This document shows positions 18,206 through 29,411 of a DNA stretch of 64,000 nt, one piece after another (the stretch's first letter is position 1; each line of letters opens with the position of its first letter). Position numbers and translations under genes: made by a program. Below the pieces are notes generated by a model, which searched no databases, had not been told where the DNA came from, and was given only the letters and a program-made list of their open reading frames with translations. The DNA is from Capronia americana. Its lineage: Eukaryota > Ascomycota > Eurotiomycetes > Chaetothyriales > Herpotrichiellaceae. Where the stretch lies: NCBI GenBank assembly GCA_016110215.1, contig JADWQD010000006.1:682001-746000 (forward strand), read 5' to 3'.

Positions 18206-19520
18206 ATGGCATCCACTCTCTTGAATTACCTCGGATTTGGAGGCCAACCTCCTGTGGCTGAAGGCACGAGCCCTGTCCGGGCACTGCCATCCAGCTGGTA
18301 CACTTCACAAGAGATGTACGAGCTGGAAAGACGGGCGATCTTTTCGCGGAAATGGATGCTCATCACTCATCAGGTCCGACTCGCTCAACCGGGCGACTGG
18401 CTCAAATTCGAGGTCGCCGGCTATGAATTCATACTCTCTCGCGATCGAAAGGGGGATATACACGCGTTCCACAACGTCTGTCGGCACCGCGCCTTTCCTG
18501 TTGTCGAAGCGCAGCAAGGGACAAGCAAGATCTTCGCCTGCAAGTATCACGGGTGGTCATATGGGCTGGATGGCAAGCTGGCAAAGGCGCCGAAGTACGA
18601 CGAGCTGGAAGATTTCGACAAAAGCCGCAACGGCCTGTTTCCGATCCACGTCCACGTCGATACCAATGGATTCATCTGGGTCAATCTGGACAGCCGACAG
18701 AAACCCGAGGTAGCGTGGGAGGACGACTTCGCAGGGATTGACATGCAGGAGCGATTCAAGCAGTATAACTTTGACGATTACGTCCTTGACCACACCTACC
18801 AGATGGAGGGGGCGTACAACTGGAAGATCCTGGCCGACAACTTCAACGAATGCTACCATTGTCCCACGACGCATCCTGATGTGCCAGATCTGGCGGACAT
18901 ACAGACGCACGAGGTCGACACCGCCTGTGGATGGATCACCCACAAATCCAGCCTCACAGAGAACCAGAAGAAGAACGGCCTCGGCATCAGCAGCACATAC
19001 TACTTTCCGAATGTCTCACTGTCTGTTCTGTAAGTACACAATCGTCGATGTGGGCGCAGGTAGATAGCGGAATTTTGCTGACAAGTGTTTTCCTTCCCCT
19101 CCCAGGCCCCATTTCATGATGTTGCAGAGATTCTTGCCCAACGGACCCACGAGCTCATCCATGCAGTACCAGATCTTCCGGAACAAGAACTCGTCGGAAG
19201 AAGATTTCCAGCTCATCAACCAGATGTACAGGCGGATAGTCGGTGAGGACAAAGTGCTCTGCGAGCTGGCGCAGAAGAATCTAAACGCCCGAATCTTTGT
19301 CAACGGCGAACTGCACCCTCGACTGGAGAAGGGCCCTCTATATTTCCAAAAGCTAGCTCGCGAGGTCGTGCGGGCGCATCACGAGCGCGAACGGGCAGCC
19401 AAGAAAGAGATATGGCCCGCGAGGCAGAATTTGCCAGACACCGCGGCGACGAGCAGGGAGGATGAAGAGCTGTGCTCGAGTTTGGCGTGTCAGACGAACC
19501 AAGAGGTCCTGGCGTGGTAA
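18206..19520 (+). CDS. Rieske non-heme iron oxygenase, quaternary-ammonium group (choline/betaine/stachydrine type)
   Basis: Exons 18206-19029 and 19106-19520 (76-nt intron) encode 412 residues. The Rieske [2Fe-2S] ligands are C92-x-H94-x17-C112-x2-H115. The mononuclear iron site is in ADNFNECYHCPTTHPD, with H218 and H223 as ligands. Residue 215, which bridges the Rieske centre of one subunit to the iron of the next, is Glu as in choline, glycine betaine, carnitine and stachydrine oxygenases, not the Asp of ring-hydroxylating dioxygenases. Such enzymes demethylate or hydroxylate a quaternary amine with O2 and need a separate reductase, which I do not find here. No targeting signal is evident. 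Fungal homologues are often labelled choline monooxygenase; a neighbouring proline dehydrogenase favours proline betaine. The substrate remains a hypothesis. Confidence 0.92.
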
Positions 19521-20543
19521 TTAGCGTTGATATCAGTCTAGAGGGGGTTGATCCGAAGTTGTTGCTTGTCGAAGAGCATTTCGTGCGTTATTGTACTTGT
19601 CAAAGGGCATTCCGTTCGTGCGTTGTTGTACATACCAAAGTGGCATCCCATTCAGGCGTGGTTGTTGTTGTATTTGTCAAATAGCCTTCCACGCCTTTTC
19701 TAATTACTCAAGTATGGATTCAAACTGGAGTCGATTCGCGAGCGATACATAACATGCACCAACCATACTATCTATGTAGTATCTCCGTAATGATCACCTC
19801 CCCTTCAAGCGGGACGGGGCCCGGTACGACGGCATCCCGAGAGTTGCTGTACAGCGAGTGAGTGAGTGCCACGGAATCATTCATGTCATGTCATGTCATG
19901 TCATTCTTTCATGAAAACGCAGTTATTATCTGTGCGTGTACGTGTACGTGTACGTACTATGTACCTAGGTTGCAAACGCGATTATTTTGTTCCCGTCAGC
20001 GCGCCATTAGGTATGTAGGATACCCGAGCATCGCCATCTTGTATGAAGTGACGAGTATGGGAATCTTAGTACATCATTGCCGACTACCTAGTAATTAATT
20101 ACTCATCTGCCACGTTTCTTGGTTGAATTGCTTAATTACTGTACTGTACTGTACTCTACTGTACTGCATTTCCGATCAGGAAAACTGAGTGATGCCTCAG
20201 AGACGTTATTTATCCCATGGGGTTGTGTGTGTGTGTGTGTGTGTGTGTCACTTCGTGTCAGAATTATCTATGGCATCTATGGTGGAGGGTACCCTCGTAT
20301 GGTTCATGCATGCATGCATACATACATACATACACGATAATGAGAACCACTCCGCTTCGTGAAGGTTCTACTGTGTCGTTAAGTCGTGAAAATGCCCGGT
20401 GTCGTGTTTCGCCCGGATTAATCTCCCTGCGTCTGATGTCGCCGTCGAGCCTTTTCTCAGGCTAGCCCAACCCCAACCGTGATGATGCAGTGGTGGTAAT
20501 ACTAGTGGTGTTGATACATGATATGTTGGACGACCCGAGAGCT
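19521..20543. other. Convergent 3' region rich in microsatellites
   Basis: This is the space between the 3' ends of the Rieske gene and the MFS gene. It holds at least five short tandem arrays, listed in the next entry, and direct TTGTACNTNCAAAG-type copies near 19565-19680. No gene seen. Confidence 0.6.
19880..20336. repeat. Cluster of simple-sequence arrays
   Basis: Arrays by eye: CATGT at about 19883-19901, GTACGT at about 19936-19955, ACTGT at about 20139-20165, GT dinucleotides at about 20222-20248, and a TGCA/TACA tetranucleotide run at about 20307-20333. They are perfect or nearly so. Confidence 0.85.
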
Positions 20544-22574
20544 TTACACTTGCTCAGCCACCATCTCCCTCGATTGCATGGCACTGTTGGTCGTTGTGCC
20601 AGGTGTCATGGCCATCGACAACTCCTCCCGACTGGCCGCCCTACTATGGCGCCAGCTGATGCGGGCGTCGTCGACGATCTTGTGTTCGGTGATGAGTTCC
20701 TTGTTGATCTCGTGGTGTCTGATGAAGAGACCGATAATCAATGCCAGACCTGCGAGGGCGGTGAGGAACCCAAACACGCCGTGGAAGCCGGAGACATAGG
20801 CGTCAATAACGGTCTGTCGTTCCGGTGTATCGCCCATTTGTTTCAGCACGAGTAGGTATGCTTCGGCGTTGGTCGCGATTTCGGTCGGCAGGCCCAAGTC
20901 CTTCAGCTTCGATTTCATGACGTTCTGGAAGACCGAGCCGCTGACGCCCACCCCGATTGCCATGCCGAAACTGCGGAGGAAGGCGTACATGCCCACGGCG
21001 CGACCTTCGTCACCAGGCTTTGAAACGGCTTGAGAGGCCGTGTTGAGCGCGTTGAGGTTAAGTCCGTGCCCAAAGCCCAGAATGATCAACTCGACGGCCC
21101 AAACTGCGGTATGTGTGCCACGATCCCATGAGATTGTCAAGCCCGTGGCGAGGGTTGTCAAGACCCAGCCGATCGCAATGGCCCAGAGGTATTTCCCGGT
21201 TCGGGTGATTGCAGCGCCGACAATAACGGAGGCCGGAATCAGTGTGAGGAGGATAGGTAGGAGGGAGACACCGGTGTGGATGGGGGAGTACAGTTTGACG
21301 GCCTCGTAGAAGAAAGGAATGTAGTACAGTTGTGCATAAAGCTGCAGAGGTGAGCAGTTAGTACTGGTAAGAGATAATGAGGGAAGACCGGACTTACCAC
21401 AAGACCCTGGACAAACGCACCGATGTAGATGCCGTGCGCTGATTTCACGTGGAAGAGAGAGTGCCTCAGGAAAGCCTCCTTGGCGCCGAATCGCTCGTAG
21501 ACCATCGTGGCAATAAGTCCGAGGACACCGAGTATCAACGGCACTAGCGTCCTCCAATGGTTCCATGGGTAGCTCGTACCGCCCCAAGAGATAGCAATGA
21601 GGAAGCCTGTGGCTGAAGAGATGAAGAGGAATCCTCCGATCCAGTCGACACGGCTGAGCATTTGCTTCAAGGTGGCCTCGGGACGCCTGATCCTGATGAA
21701 CAAAGGGATGCAGACAAGCCCAATGCCACAGAAAGGCAGCATGATGTAGAACACCCAGCGCCATTGTTTAGGATGGGCAAAAGCGCCACCAATGATAGGT
21801 CCAATGACACTACCCAGGGCCCAAGCTCCTTGACTTCAATATCTATTAGCCCATGTTCTGAGTAAGGAATGCGATAGGAAGGCTTACAGAACACCAACAT
21901 ATTGTGGTCGGAAGCGGAGGGGGACAATGTCGGAGAAGATGACAAGGGACAGAATGATGACGCCTCCACCACCGATACCTTGTAGGCAGCGGCCAACAAG
22001 CATAAGGCCAATGCTGCGGGCAACAGCACACAGGATCGTTCCTACTGTGAAGCTCACGACGGTGACGAACAAAGTTTGGGGTCGGCCAACAATGTCACTG
22101 ATCGAGGCGGTGAAGGGCATGGTCACGGCGACGACAAGGAGGTAGGATGTCCCAATCCAGAATCCCTGGGTCGCTGTCGCGTTCAAGGATTGAACAATTG
22201 TCTGAAGGGCGGATTAGATTACTCTCGCTTTCCTGGGACGGGACAGGAGTGGTACATACCGACAAGGAGGTCACAATCACGGTAGCATCAAGCGACACCA
22301 TCAAGGAGAGAAGGGCCAAAGTCACCATGATCATGGTTTCTGTGAAATTCGGTTTCCATTTCGGAATATCGGTGCCCTTGAGCAGACCCGTCTGTTGCTC
22401 ATTGTCCGCATCACTGTGTTCCTTGCTCCGCATGTTGGGCTGCACTGTGCCGGTAGAAGAGAGAGGTTTTTGGGTTTGAGGTTGTCGTTGATCTGAAGAG
22501 GGAGTGTGTTGCGGAGCTTGCTGGTCGAGGAGATTAGTGGCGGCCATCATGTAAGAGGGGGTCGACATCAGCAT
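20544..22574 (-). CDS. MFS transporter, DHA2/14-TM drug:H+ antiporter type
   Basis: Exons 22574-22260, 22201-21888, 21833-21398 and 21341-20544 (introns 58, 54 and 56 nt) encode 620 residues. About 85 polar residues precede the first membrane helix (MIMVTLALLSLMVSLDATVIVTSL), whose DATVIVTSLSTIV is the family's motif D1. TASISDIVGRP is the motif A between helices 2 and 3, and FQNVMKSKL-type loops and a polar tail follow helix 14. ATATQGFWIGTSYLL is typical of fungal DHA2 exporters. Such proteins move drugs, toxins or amines out of the cell by proton antiport, though a few import. It converges with the Rieske gene, so a link to the catabolic locus is possible but unproven. The start could also be the third codon Met or the later MMAATNLL. 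Confidence 0.9.
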
Positions 22575-24229
22575 ATAATATGTCCGCAGGGCTGTTGTTT
22601 GAAGATCACGGCCAAGTCGTGCGCAGTCATGATAATTGGCAGCAAACCATAATTATCACCACAGCCGTAAGCACCAACGAAGAGATTCCCGAACAGAGTA
22701 CAGAGTACACTGCCGGTAGCTTGGAAGGGTGAGGTAGCATTTCACTTGATGGATCACCGAAGTGACATATCGCTGGGTGGCCCAGGGCGGCTCAGCAAAC
22801 ACTGGCCCGCGCATCTCGTGGGGAGCAGATTCCCGAACCCTCATCATCACCTCACAGCTCAGCTCAGTGAATAGTGAAGTTGAGTATTTGCCTTTCTGGA
22901 AACGTGCTGATCGGAAATCTGCACTTAGCGGACACGCTAATCCTGTTTGGGCCACATTACGCGAGCTTACACTGGGTTCACTGTCTTTTTGCCTACAGCT
23001 ATACTGCGCCATCATCACTTAGCGTTGAGTTTAATAAGCCGTAGGCTGCGCCGAGCGGCGTGATTGGCACCCAAGGCTCAGCCACGGGGGGTATTGGGAC
23101 TCGGCGCGATACTCGTACTTAGTTAACGGCGACGGCAAAGGTGAGCAGGGTTTGAGCAAGTGGCTCCCCGTACGGAGCTTTGCTCAAGACCCGAACCCGA
23201 GCCGCCGTTCCACCTTTCTACTTTTCTATTAGTCCTGGCAGGCCTGGGTAGCCGCATACAGCGATAGGTGGCGCAGGTAGCCCGTCGGTCAATTCTAAGT
23301 TTCGACATGATTATCAAAGCCGCGCCACAACCGACATGATTCCCATGGTCGGAAACGGCGCGCCGATCGGATTAAGTTGGTTCGCAGTGTGTAGCATCAT
23401 CAATGGTTCGATGTTGGTTATCAAGTTACGTTCCTGATCGATACGTGATTGAACGATGATAGCTCGACTCTCCTTACACCCTGACTTCGACGCTGTCCCG
23501 GAATGGTCACAAATTCGACGCCCTGGTCCGGCCTCGTTCTGGCCCCTTGTCAGGTTTTCACAAGTAGTACCATGGGATTCCACATCCGGCCTGCCATGAC
23601 CTCGAAAAGGATAATGTCCGACTCAGATATCGTCTGGCTCATATACAACAGTACCACTAAATTGGCACCCCTGGATGGCCTGCATACAAATCACCTTACG
23701 CAGTGTGCATGTTCCGAACCTGGGGATGGCGATGCAGCTGCTGTCTTGTAGCCACTTGACAATCCAAGAGACCATACGATGTTTGTAATGTCAATCATGG
23801 CAAGTACCCGCAGGCGCTTCCCGACACGGCGACTAACTAGAATTCGCCATTGACATCGCGTCACGCGAGTTACGAAGCGTACGCTCGAGACCTCGTCTAT
23901 GGTCGCGGTTTGGTATTGTAACACTCGGTAAGTTTGCTCCGTATATCATGAATCCCTTCGTTGCCGCCTGCAGAACAAGAGTGTGAGGTGCAATGTTCAG
24001 CAGCGTCTCCTCCTTGACGACTCAACAACACACATCGTTGCAGATCACCGAACCAAAACCAAATCATCGGTGGCTATGTTAGTCGAACTATAGCCTTGTC
24101 TCCACCAGACACGCTCAGCCTCGTCGTAGGATCAGCGGAAGCAAGCCGAGGTGAGACCGTCCCGCGCCAGACCCTCCCGTCTCATGCCGTCAAACGAGCT
24201 GACATAATGAGTAGAGAGTCCTAAACAGA
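22575..24229. other. Intergenic
   Basis: A 1.65-kb region upstream of both the MFS gene (-) and the small unknown gene (+). Short open frames only, none with a recognised motif. ACAGAGTACAGAGTACACTG at about 22692-22711 is a small direct repeat. Confidence 0.5.
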
Positions 24230-24520
24230 ATGGCCTCTCCTCGTGGAATCATTTCCGACCCGAGCTCGCCGACAGGCTCGTCTTCTCCATCCACTGACTC
24301 TTTCTCGCCGACAAAGGAACAACTACGCCGATCATCCAGCAACCAAAATCCGAGCGAACAATCGACCGCATCTCTCGCAAAAGTACTTGCAGAACGATCT
24401 GAGATCCTTCCGCAGACAATGTTTGGGGGCCTGGTCGATGCGTCGAGCTATCTGAAGGCGGAAGAACCGAAAGAAAAGCAAAAACTCACCTGGATAAAGG
24501 TCGAGCCTGGAACGAAATAG
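24230..24520 (+). CDS. Small serine-rich protein of unknown function
   Basis: A 96-residue frame starting MASPRGIISDPSSPTGSS. The first half is Ser/Pro-rich with several SP sites. The second half is ordered-looking: SLAKVLAERSEILPQTMFGGLVDASSYLKAE followed by KQKLTWIKVEPGTK. I do not recognise a family. The ATG directly follows AACAGA, so a spliced leader exon is possible. Codon use and amino-acid composition look protein-like, and no competing frame covers it. Fungal genomes hold many such small conserved stress- or development-linked proteins, but I see no evidence for a role. Confidence 0.55.
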   Translation: MASPRGIISDPSSPTGSSSPSTDSFSPTKEQLRRSSSNQNPSEQSTASLAKVLAERSEILPQTMFGGLVDASSYLKAEEPKEKQKLTWIKVEPGTK

Positions 24521-26930
24521 GTTATCGTGGTCAGCATCAAGATGAGAACACGAAAAATCTCGTTCGCCCAAGAGAGGTCTTGCCGATCCCTCTGCACACG
24601 CATTGAGATTTTCAAACCTTCCCGCCGAGAGCGTGCAGAGGGTGTGGAACCTGCCAGCACGTGCGACTGGACTAGAGACACAGCTGTATGATGGCCAAAT
24701 CAGATGAACAGCAAGGAGATCCTGAAATATGTCTAAAAGTAGAGAGGATAGGCGAGCCACAGGGGCTTGGGAAAGTGGCATAAAGTTGTATGAGAAATTT
24801 GAAACTGCTTACTACCCCAATGAGGCTCAATTGGCCAAGCTCGGAGGAGTGATAAGCGAACCACGGCCCATCCAGGTCACAAGGTTGTCATCATGGGCCG
24901 AGGGCAGGTACCACGTCAGGTTTCGTTTCCTCAACTCGAGTGCGGCTCCAACTAGGCCTAAGGACGCCTGATTTGCAGCCTCCAGCCAAGCTTTGGCCCC
25001 GGGACTGATCAGTAGCGAGAGTAGCAGAACATGCTCGCAACAAGTTGCCGCTACGCCAACTATCCTGTACAGTGTCCCTCACAATGAGGCCGATGAATGA
25101 ATGTGTCAGAAAGTCGAGCGTTTCCGTCTTTTCATTCCCGCGGGAGCCAACAGGGTGTTACATTAGTTGCTGTTTTGGGGCGCGCTTGCCACTCTTCGAA
25201 TTATCGACACACTGAAGGTGTAATCAGGGTCTTGCTACCTGGAGACCCTAGAAGATTGTAGGTTGCCAACCCACAGCATGTCGCCTTGATTTAACCACGG
25301 TGCAGGTGAGAATTATTGCGCAGGAGAGGATTCAAGTATTTCGCTCGATGTTGTACAATATCTGATTGGCGAGGGACGAGCCGCGGAAGGATAAACGCCG
25401 CTTCCCACGTAAGATGGACATGAAATTCGCGACAACGCGGCGAGATAGGTCACTTCAGACACTCCGGGTAGAATAAATTCCCTATTGGGACGAGGAACAG
25501 TAACCCATAAGGGATCTGTCGTAGGTGCAAACCTGTTGCCGAAGCGCTCTCAAGCTTGCGTGTCCGTAAATGCGAGAAACACTTAGTGCTGCGATAAAGG
25601 TACGTTGGATTTGAAGGGCGCGGAGTTGTTGATCAAGTGCCCAGGAAGATGGCGTCATTTCGGGCCGGTGGCGGGTAAGCGACATCCCAATTCTGCTGGC
25701 CTTACGCCGTAGCCGAATGGCGCCAGGCGAATGTGGCTGATCCCATTTCCGTCAAAAGGACAAGAGCCAAAGGTTACATGCCCAAGGCCTACTGGTAATA
25801 GCAGCTGACAGCATGACACGTCGACAAGTATTGCCGGGTCTGAAAGTGATGTAACATGTCCCAGAAAGGCAGTCGCGAGCTGAACAATGTCCTGCGTCGA
25901 GCATAGTTGCATTTCCCACCACAAACCTCGCTCTTGATACCTCTGTTCGTGTGCTTGCTGACAAGGAGCTCGTGTAGGTGATGCGTGTGAACGCGGGAGA
26001 TTGGTGGATGGGAGAGTGACCATGGTTCTTCCTTGCATCTGATGAGCCCTGCTCGCCGTAGGACTTGATTTCAGAGCTTGCAAGAGAGAGCTGGGCCGAA
26101 GATGTGTAAGACATCCGGTCGGCTTCGGCAAGACAACGAATAGTCTACACACCTCACGCGGGAGGGCTGTTATAGTGGTGTTGAGATGCATTCCCAATCC
26201 CGCCGCATCAGTAAACGTTACAACCGCCGATGTCCGAATCATCGTCTCAACCAAGCTGATATTGGTTCCATACTTATCGACGTGTTCGAATTATTGACAG
26301 CTCGAGGATTCTGTCTATCTCAGGAGCTCGATGGGCTCGCATCATTGGTGTCATTTCCGCGGCACGGCGATCCCATGCGATGGGGTGAACCAGCGGACGT
26401 ACCAAACAGGGCCCGATACGAGTGGTGTTGTGGATGGGGACTGAATAGGTACATACCAATATCTGCCATGAGAGTCAGATTCGGGGAGAATGGTGAGCCT
26501 GTCGGGGGTCGGCGAGGATTCAGTTGGTGTCCTATGTTGCGGGTATATTCTCGCCGAATCCAGTCAGCCGTGGTGGACCAAGCATTGTTCAGAGCGACTG
26601 AAATCAGAACCGTGAGATACCAAGGCCTCGCCCCTCGCCCGGACGGAAGCGCACGTAAAGAGCAAAGTGGATAGCTTTCAGGCGTGGGCTGTCTTCGAAA
26701 TGTTGTCAGGTCGACAGAACGGGTCCAATTTCGAGGCTTGCCGGGCGTCCCAAAGTCGATGATCAAGAAATCCTTGCCCTTTTCTTCGGTGTACTGGGGC
26801 CGAGCGCTGGTATCGTGTAATGCCATGGAAATCTGCGCAACAGTGCTCGTGGTCTCGCTTCTCCCCTGAACGCCAAAAGTATCGTACACTTCTGCGTCTT
26901 GGATAGACTGTCAATGTAGGTTCAGGTGTG
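24521..26930. other. Gene-poor stretch with possible decayed coding segments
   Basis: Two open frames deserve mention. A plus frame at 24729-24971 contains LYEKFETAYYPNEAQLAKLG and IQVTRLSSW, which loosely resembles a homeodomain with its recognition helix disrupted. A minus frame at 26320-26889 contains IIDFGTPGKPRNWTR and PWYLTVLISVALNN, which recalls the N-terminal part of a 12-TM MFS transporter, but the following frames do not continue it. Neither can be joined into a full gene by GT-AG splicing. Confidence 0.35.
26320..26889 (-). pseudogene. Possible remnant of an MFS transporter N-terminus
   Basis: The segment IIDFGTPGKPRNWTR resembles the D-F-x-x-x-D-P-x-x-P-x-N-W stretch just before the first helix of fungal DHA1 and polyamine transporters, and PWYLTVLISVALNNAWST could be helix 1. 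No later MFS motif is found in any frame on this strand up to 25655. The resemblance may be chance; it could also be an unrelated open frame. Confidence 0.25.
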
Positions 26931-27445
26931 TCAGGTTTTATTTTTCTTGGCCTTTGCATGCTCCAGTCGGTTCAGCTCTTCCCGCAAGATCTGCTCAAGG
27001 CCCTCGTTTCGCCGAGTGAGGAGCATGACATCGTCGGACTTAATGGTGGATCTCCCTGCATGTTTGGAAAATGACTCCAGGTCGACGGCGGTATTACCTG
27101 AGCAATAGATAGTGTCAGTTTTGCCCGAGTCCGTACATGCAACAAGCCGAGAGGTTTCGTACCGATTTGAGCCCATACAAACTCCATCAGACTTCCAATG
27201 AACTGGGGTGTTGCATTGACCCCCAGGTTGATGCTCTCCTCATCAACCATTTTGCCAATGTGGAACCAGAGGGCGGACCGTAGTTTCTAGGTGATTTGAA
27301 GGGCCGGTCAGCAGGTCAGAACAGTTTGCGACCATCAATATGTCTGAGTGAGATCGGGCAGGCTCCAGATGGAAGGTGTTTCCAATGACGGAATTCGACT
27401 TACCTTCTGCAGTGCCTCAGATTCCGCGTCTGTGTCTGAAGCCAT
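26931..27445 (-). CDS. mhf1: CENP-S / MHF1 histone-fold protein
   Basis: Exons 27445-27404, 27286-27163 and 27097-26931 (introns 117 and 65 nt) encode 110 residues, the usual size. The histone fold is clear: KLRSALWFHIGKMVDEE as helix 1, ATPQFIGSLMEFVWAQIG as helix 2, and DLESFSKHAGRSTIKSDDVMLLTRRNEGLEQILREEL through helix 3 and beyond. The phrase KHAGRSTIKSDDVMLLTRRN is highly characteristic. With CENP-X (MHF2) it forms a DNA-binding tetramer that assists FANCM/Fml1-type helicases at stalled forks, and with CENP-T/W it builds the inner kinetochore. The C-terminus is lysine-rich. The 14-residue first exon MASDTDAESEALQK is acidic and short, which is common in this gene. It is nuclear. Confidence 0.92.
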
Positions 27446-27690
27446 AGCGTCTGACGGGAAAAAATCACTTGGGTAAGGATTACTCAAGCGCTTGAGGCTG
27501 GATGAGGTTGTTTAAAGGCTGCGAGGAAAGAGCAGCGGGGCGAGCAACGACGCGTCGACGCGTTAGGGACGGAGGCAGAGCGCGTTCGACCATTGATGAC
27601 AGAAACGCACTATGGCGGAGTGAACAGCCACCGAGATGAAGACTTACGTACCGAGTACTAGCACGACAAAGCACTGTGTTCAGCAAATAC

Positions 27691-28764
27691 TCATATCTTG
27701 CTCACCTTCAACCTTCTTTCCCACAGAAAATCGTAGTCCAGCATTGCTGCCGCGACCCAAGTCTCAATCTTTCGTGCCTCTTCTTCCCCGAATTCCTCTT
27801 TCCACCAACGCACTTCCCGCTCCATATCTAGCCCCGCTGCAACCTTGCCGTCGCGGATGATACCAGTTGAAGAAAGCAAGCTCGACTTCATTCTCCTCTC
27901 TAGAAAATCCATGCCTCCTTCCTCTTCAGCGCTGGCACGCTCCCATTCAAACCGACACTTTTCCGCATCCAGCCCCACTAGCCCGCAATATGTGATAATG
28001 ACCTCTGGCTTGAGAATGATGTCGTCGGCATCAAGAACGATCGGACGCAATGTCGTGTTTCCTTGCTGCCATTCCTGGTTGTACCATTCCCATAGCTTGC
28101 GACTCCATCTCCATGTCATCTCCATCCGGAACATTCCATCAGCATTCTTCCTGGCTTCATCGCGGCCTTCCAGGTCTACAGAGGTACGGTAGAGGGACGG
28201 AAATACCAAGGCCGGATGTCGGATCAAGAAAGTCGGTGTCCAGGTGCGCAAAAAGCTATCAGGTAAGACTGTTTGGTTTTGGATGACGGTGCCCTCCTCG
28301 TCCTGCACGTCGACTTGCGTGTGCTTTGAAACATCGGATGCGGCTTTGGAGCCTTCTTGAACGACCGACTTTCTCGTGAGCTTCACTTTCCAGAACGGCC
28401 TCTCTGAGTCGGCACTGCCCTTTACCAGGTCTTCTGCTTGGGGCGAAAGCATCCACAGAAGGTGCTCTTTCACAAAGACACTTCCGCATTGCGCCTCTGT
28501 CTCCTCAACATATCTCAGCAACGAATCTGCGGAAGCTTGAAGACGCTGCATTGCTTCTGTTTGTTCATCGTGCGACCAGTCCACTGAGGGCCGGTCGGCA
28601 AGCTTGATGCGAAGTGGCACAGTGGACAAGAAAAAATACTCATACTTGGCATTCGTTCTAGCCTCGCCATCTGGACGGAGCAGAGCAGGTTGGTTCTCCA
28701 AGTTCAGAATACGGACCAGCAGGTTCGAAGCGGTTCGCGGATGCGTAAGGAGAAAGATCCGCAT
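27691..28764 (-). CDS. Sulfotransferase-like P-loop protein
   Basis: A single exon of 357 residues. Residues 4-20, FLLTHPRTASNLLVRIL, match the 5'-phosphosulfate-binding loop of sulfotransferases in the form common to a large fungal group. FLIRHPALVFPSLYR at 179-193 matches the 3'-phosphate-binding element with its arginine and serine. The C-terminal region WWKEEFGEEEARKIETWVAAAMLDYDFLW is amphipathic. If active it would move sulfate from PAPS to an unknown acceptor; many fungal members are uncharacterised and some resemble branched-chain aminotransferase-linked proteins. No signal peptide is seen. It sits 246 nt upstream of the MHF1 start on the same strand, with no sign of shared function. 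Confidence 0.85.
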   Translation of the reverse strand: MRIFLLTHPRTASNLLVRILNLENQPALLRPDGEARTNAKYEYFFLSTVPLRIKLADRPSVDWSHDEQTEAMQRLQASADSLLRYVEETEAQCGSVFVKEHLLWMLSPQAEDLVKGSADSERPFWKVKLTRKSVVQEGSKAASDVSKHTQVDVQDEEGTVIQNQTVLPDSFLRTWTPTFLIRHPALVFPSLYRTSVDLEGRDEARKNADGMFRMEMTWRWSRKLWEWYNQEWQQGNTTLRPIVLDADDIILKPEVIITYCGLVGLDAEKCRFEWERASAEEEGGMDFLERRMKSSLLSSTGIIRDGKVAAGLDMEREVRWWKEEFGEEEARKIETWVAAAMLDYDFLWERRLKVSKI

Positions 28765-29411
28765 GTTCCTGATGGCGGGTAAAGACTCAGCACATTCGAG
28801 GTTTCTATCTCCTTTCGATTCGCGCGCAAGTGATCGAAAGCCTCGAACTAGTGTACACGAGGTAATTCTGCTACTGTGAATGACTTCCAGGCGGCGAGGT
28901 CCACGATAGTTACCTGCTCAGTAAGCCAGGTTAAAGGTCGCGACAATATGCGCAGCCAGTGATCTGATCCAGGTCTGAGAAAGTAAGGTATGATGAATGG
29001 AAGAAACGCGAGCAATCTGTCAGTCTTCCTCAAACTAAACATCCAAGCAAGGCAACCCCGATATCATATAGGCAGATGATGTCGACAGTAGTTGCAGAAG
29101 ATCACAAAACAAACAGCAATGTGATTTTAGTGTATCGTGTATTGTAGAGAGAGCTGATAATACGCTCGAGGGGCACGGGCGAATGCTTGTTGTCCCGCCC
29201 GAAGTAGTCCCGTACATACAGACACCACTTTTTTTTAGCCGTCGAGACCGGCGACAGTGCTTCGCACTTCGTCTACTCCTAGCTAACACACAGTCCTCCA
29301 ACATCGTCGTTTACAAGCCGTGCGTGACTGCTTCCAAGCAAAAGCTCTTCGACCCCTATCCATCTACTGCCTGTACAAACGCATACAAGCTCACACCCTT
29401 CCACACGCACC
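28765..29411. other. Divergent promoter region
   Basis: This lies between the sulfotransferase-like gene (-) and the Pga2-like gene (+). No coding signal is seen. A run of eight T at about 29229 lies within 200 nt of the rightward start. Confidence 0.5.
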
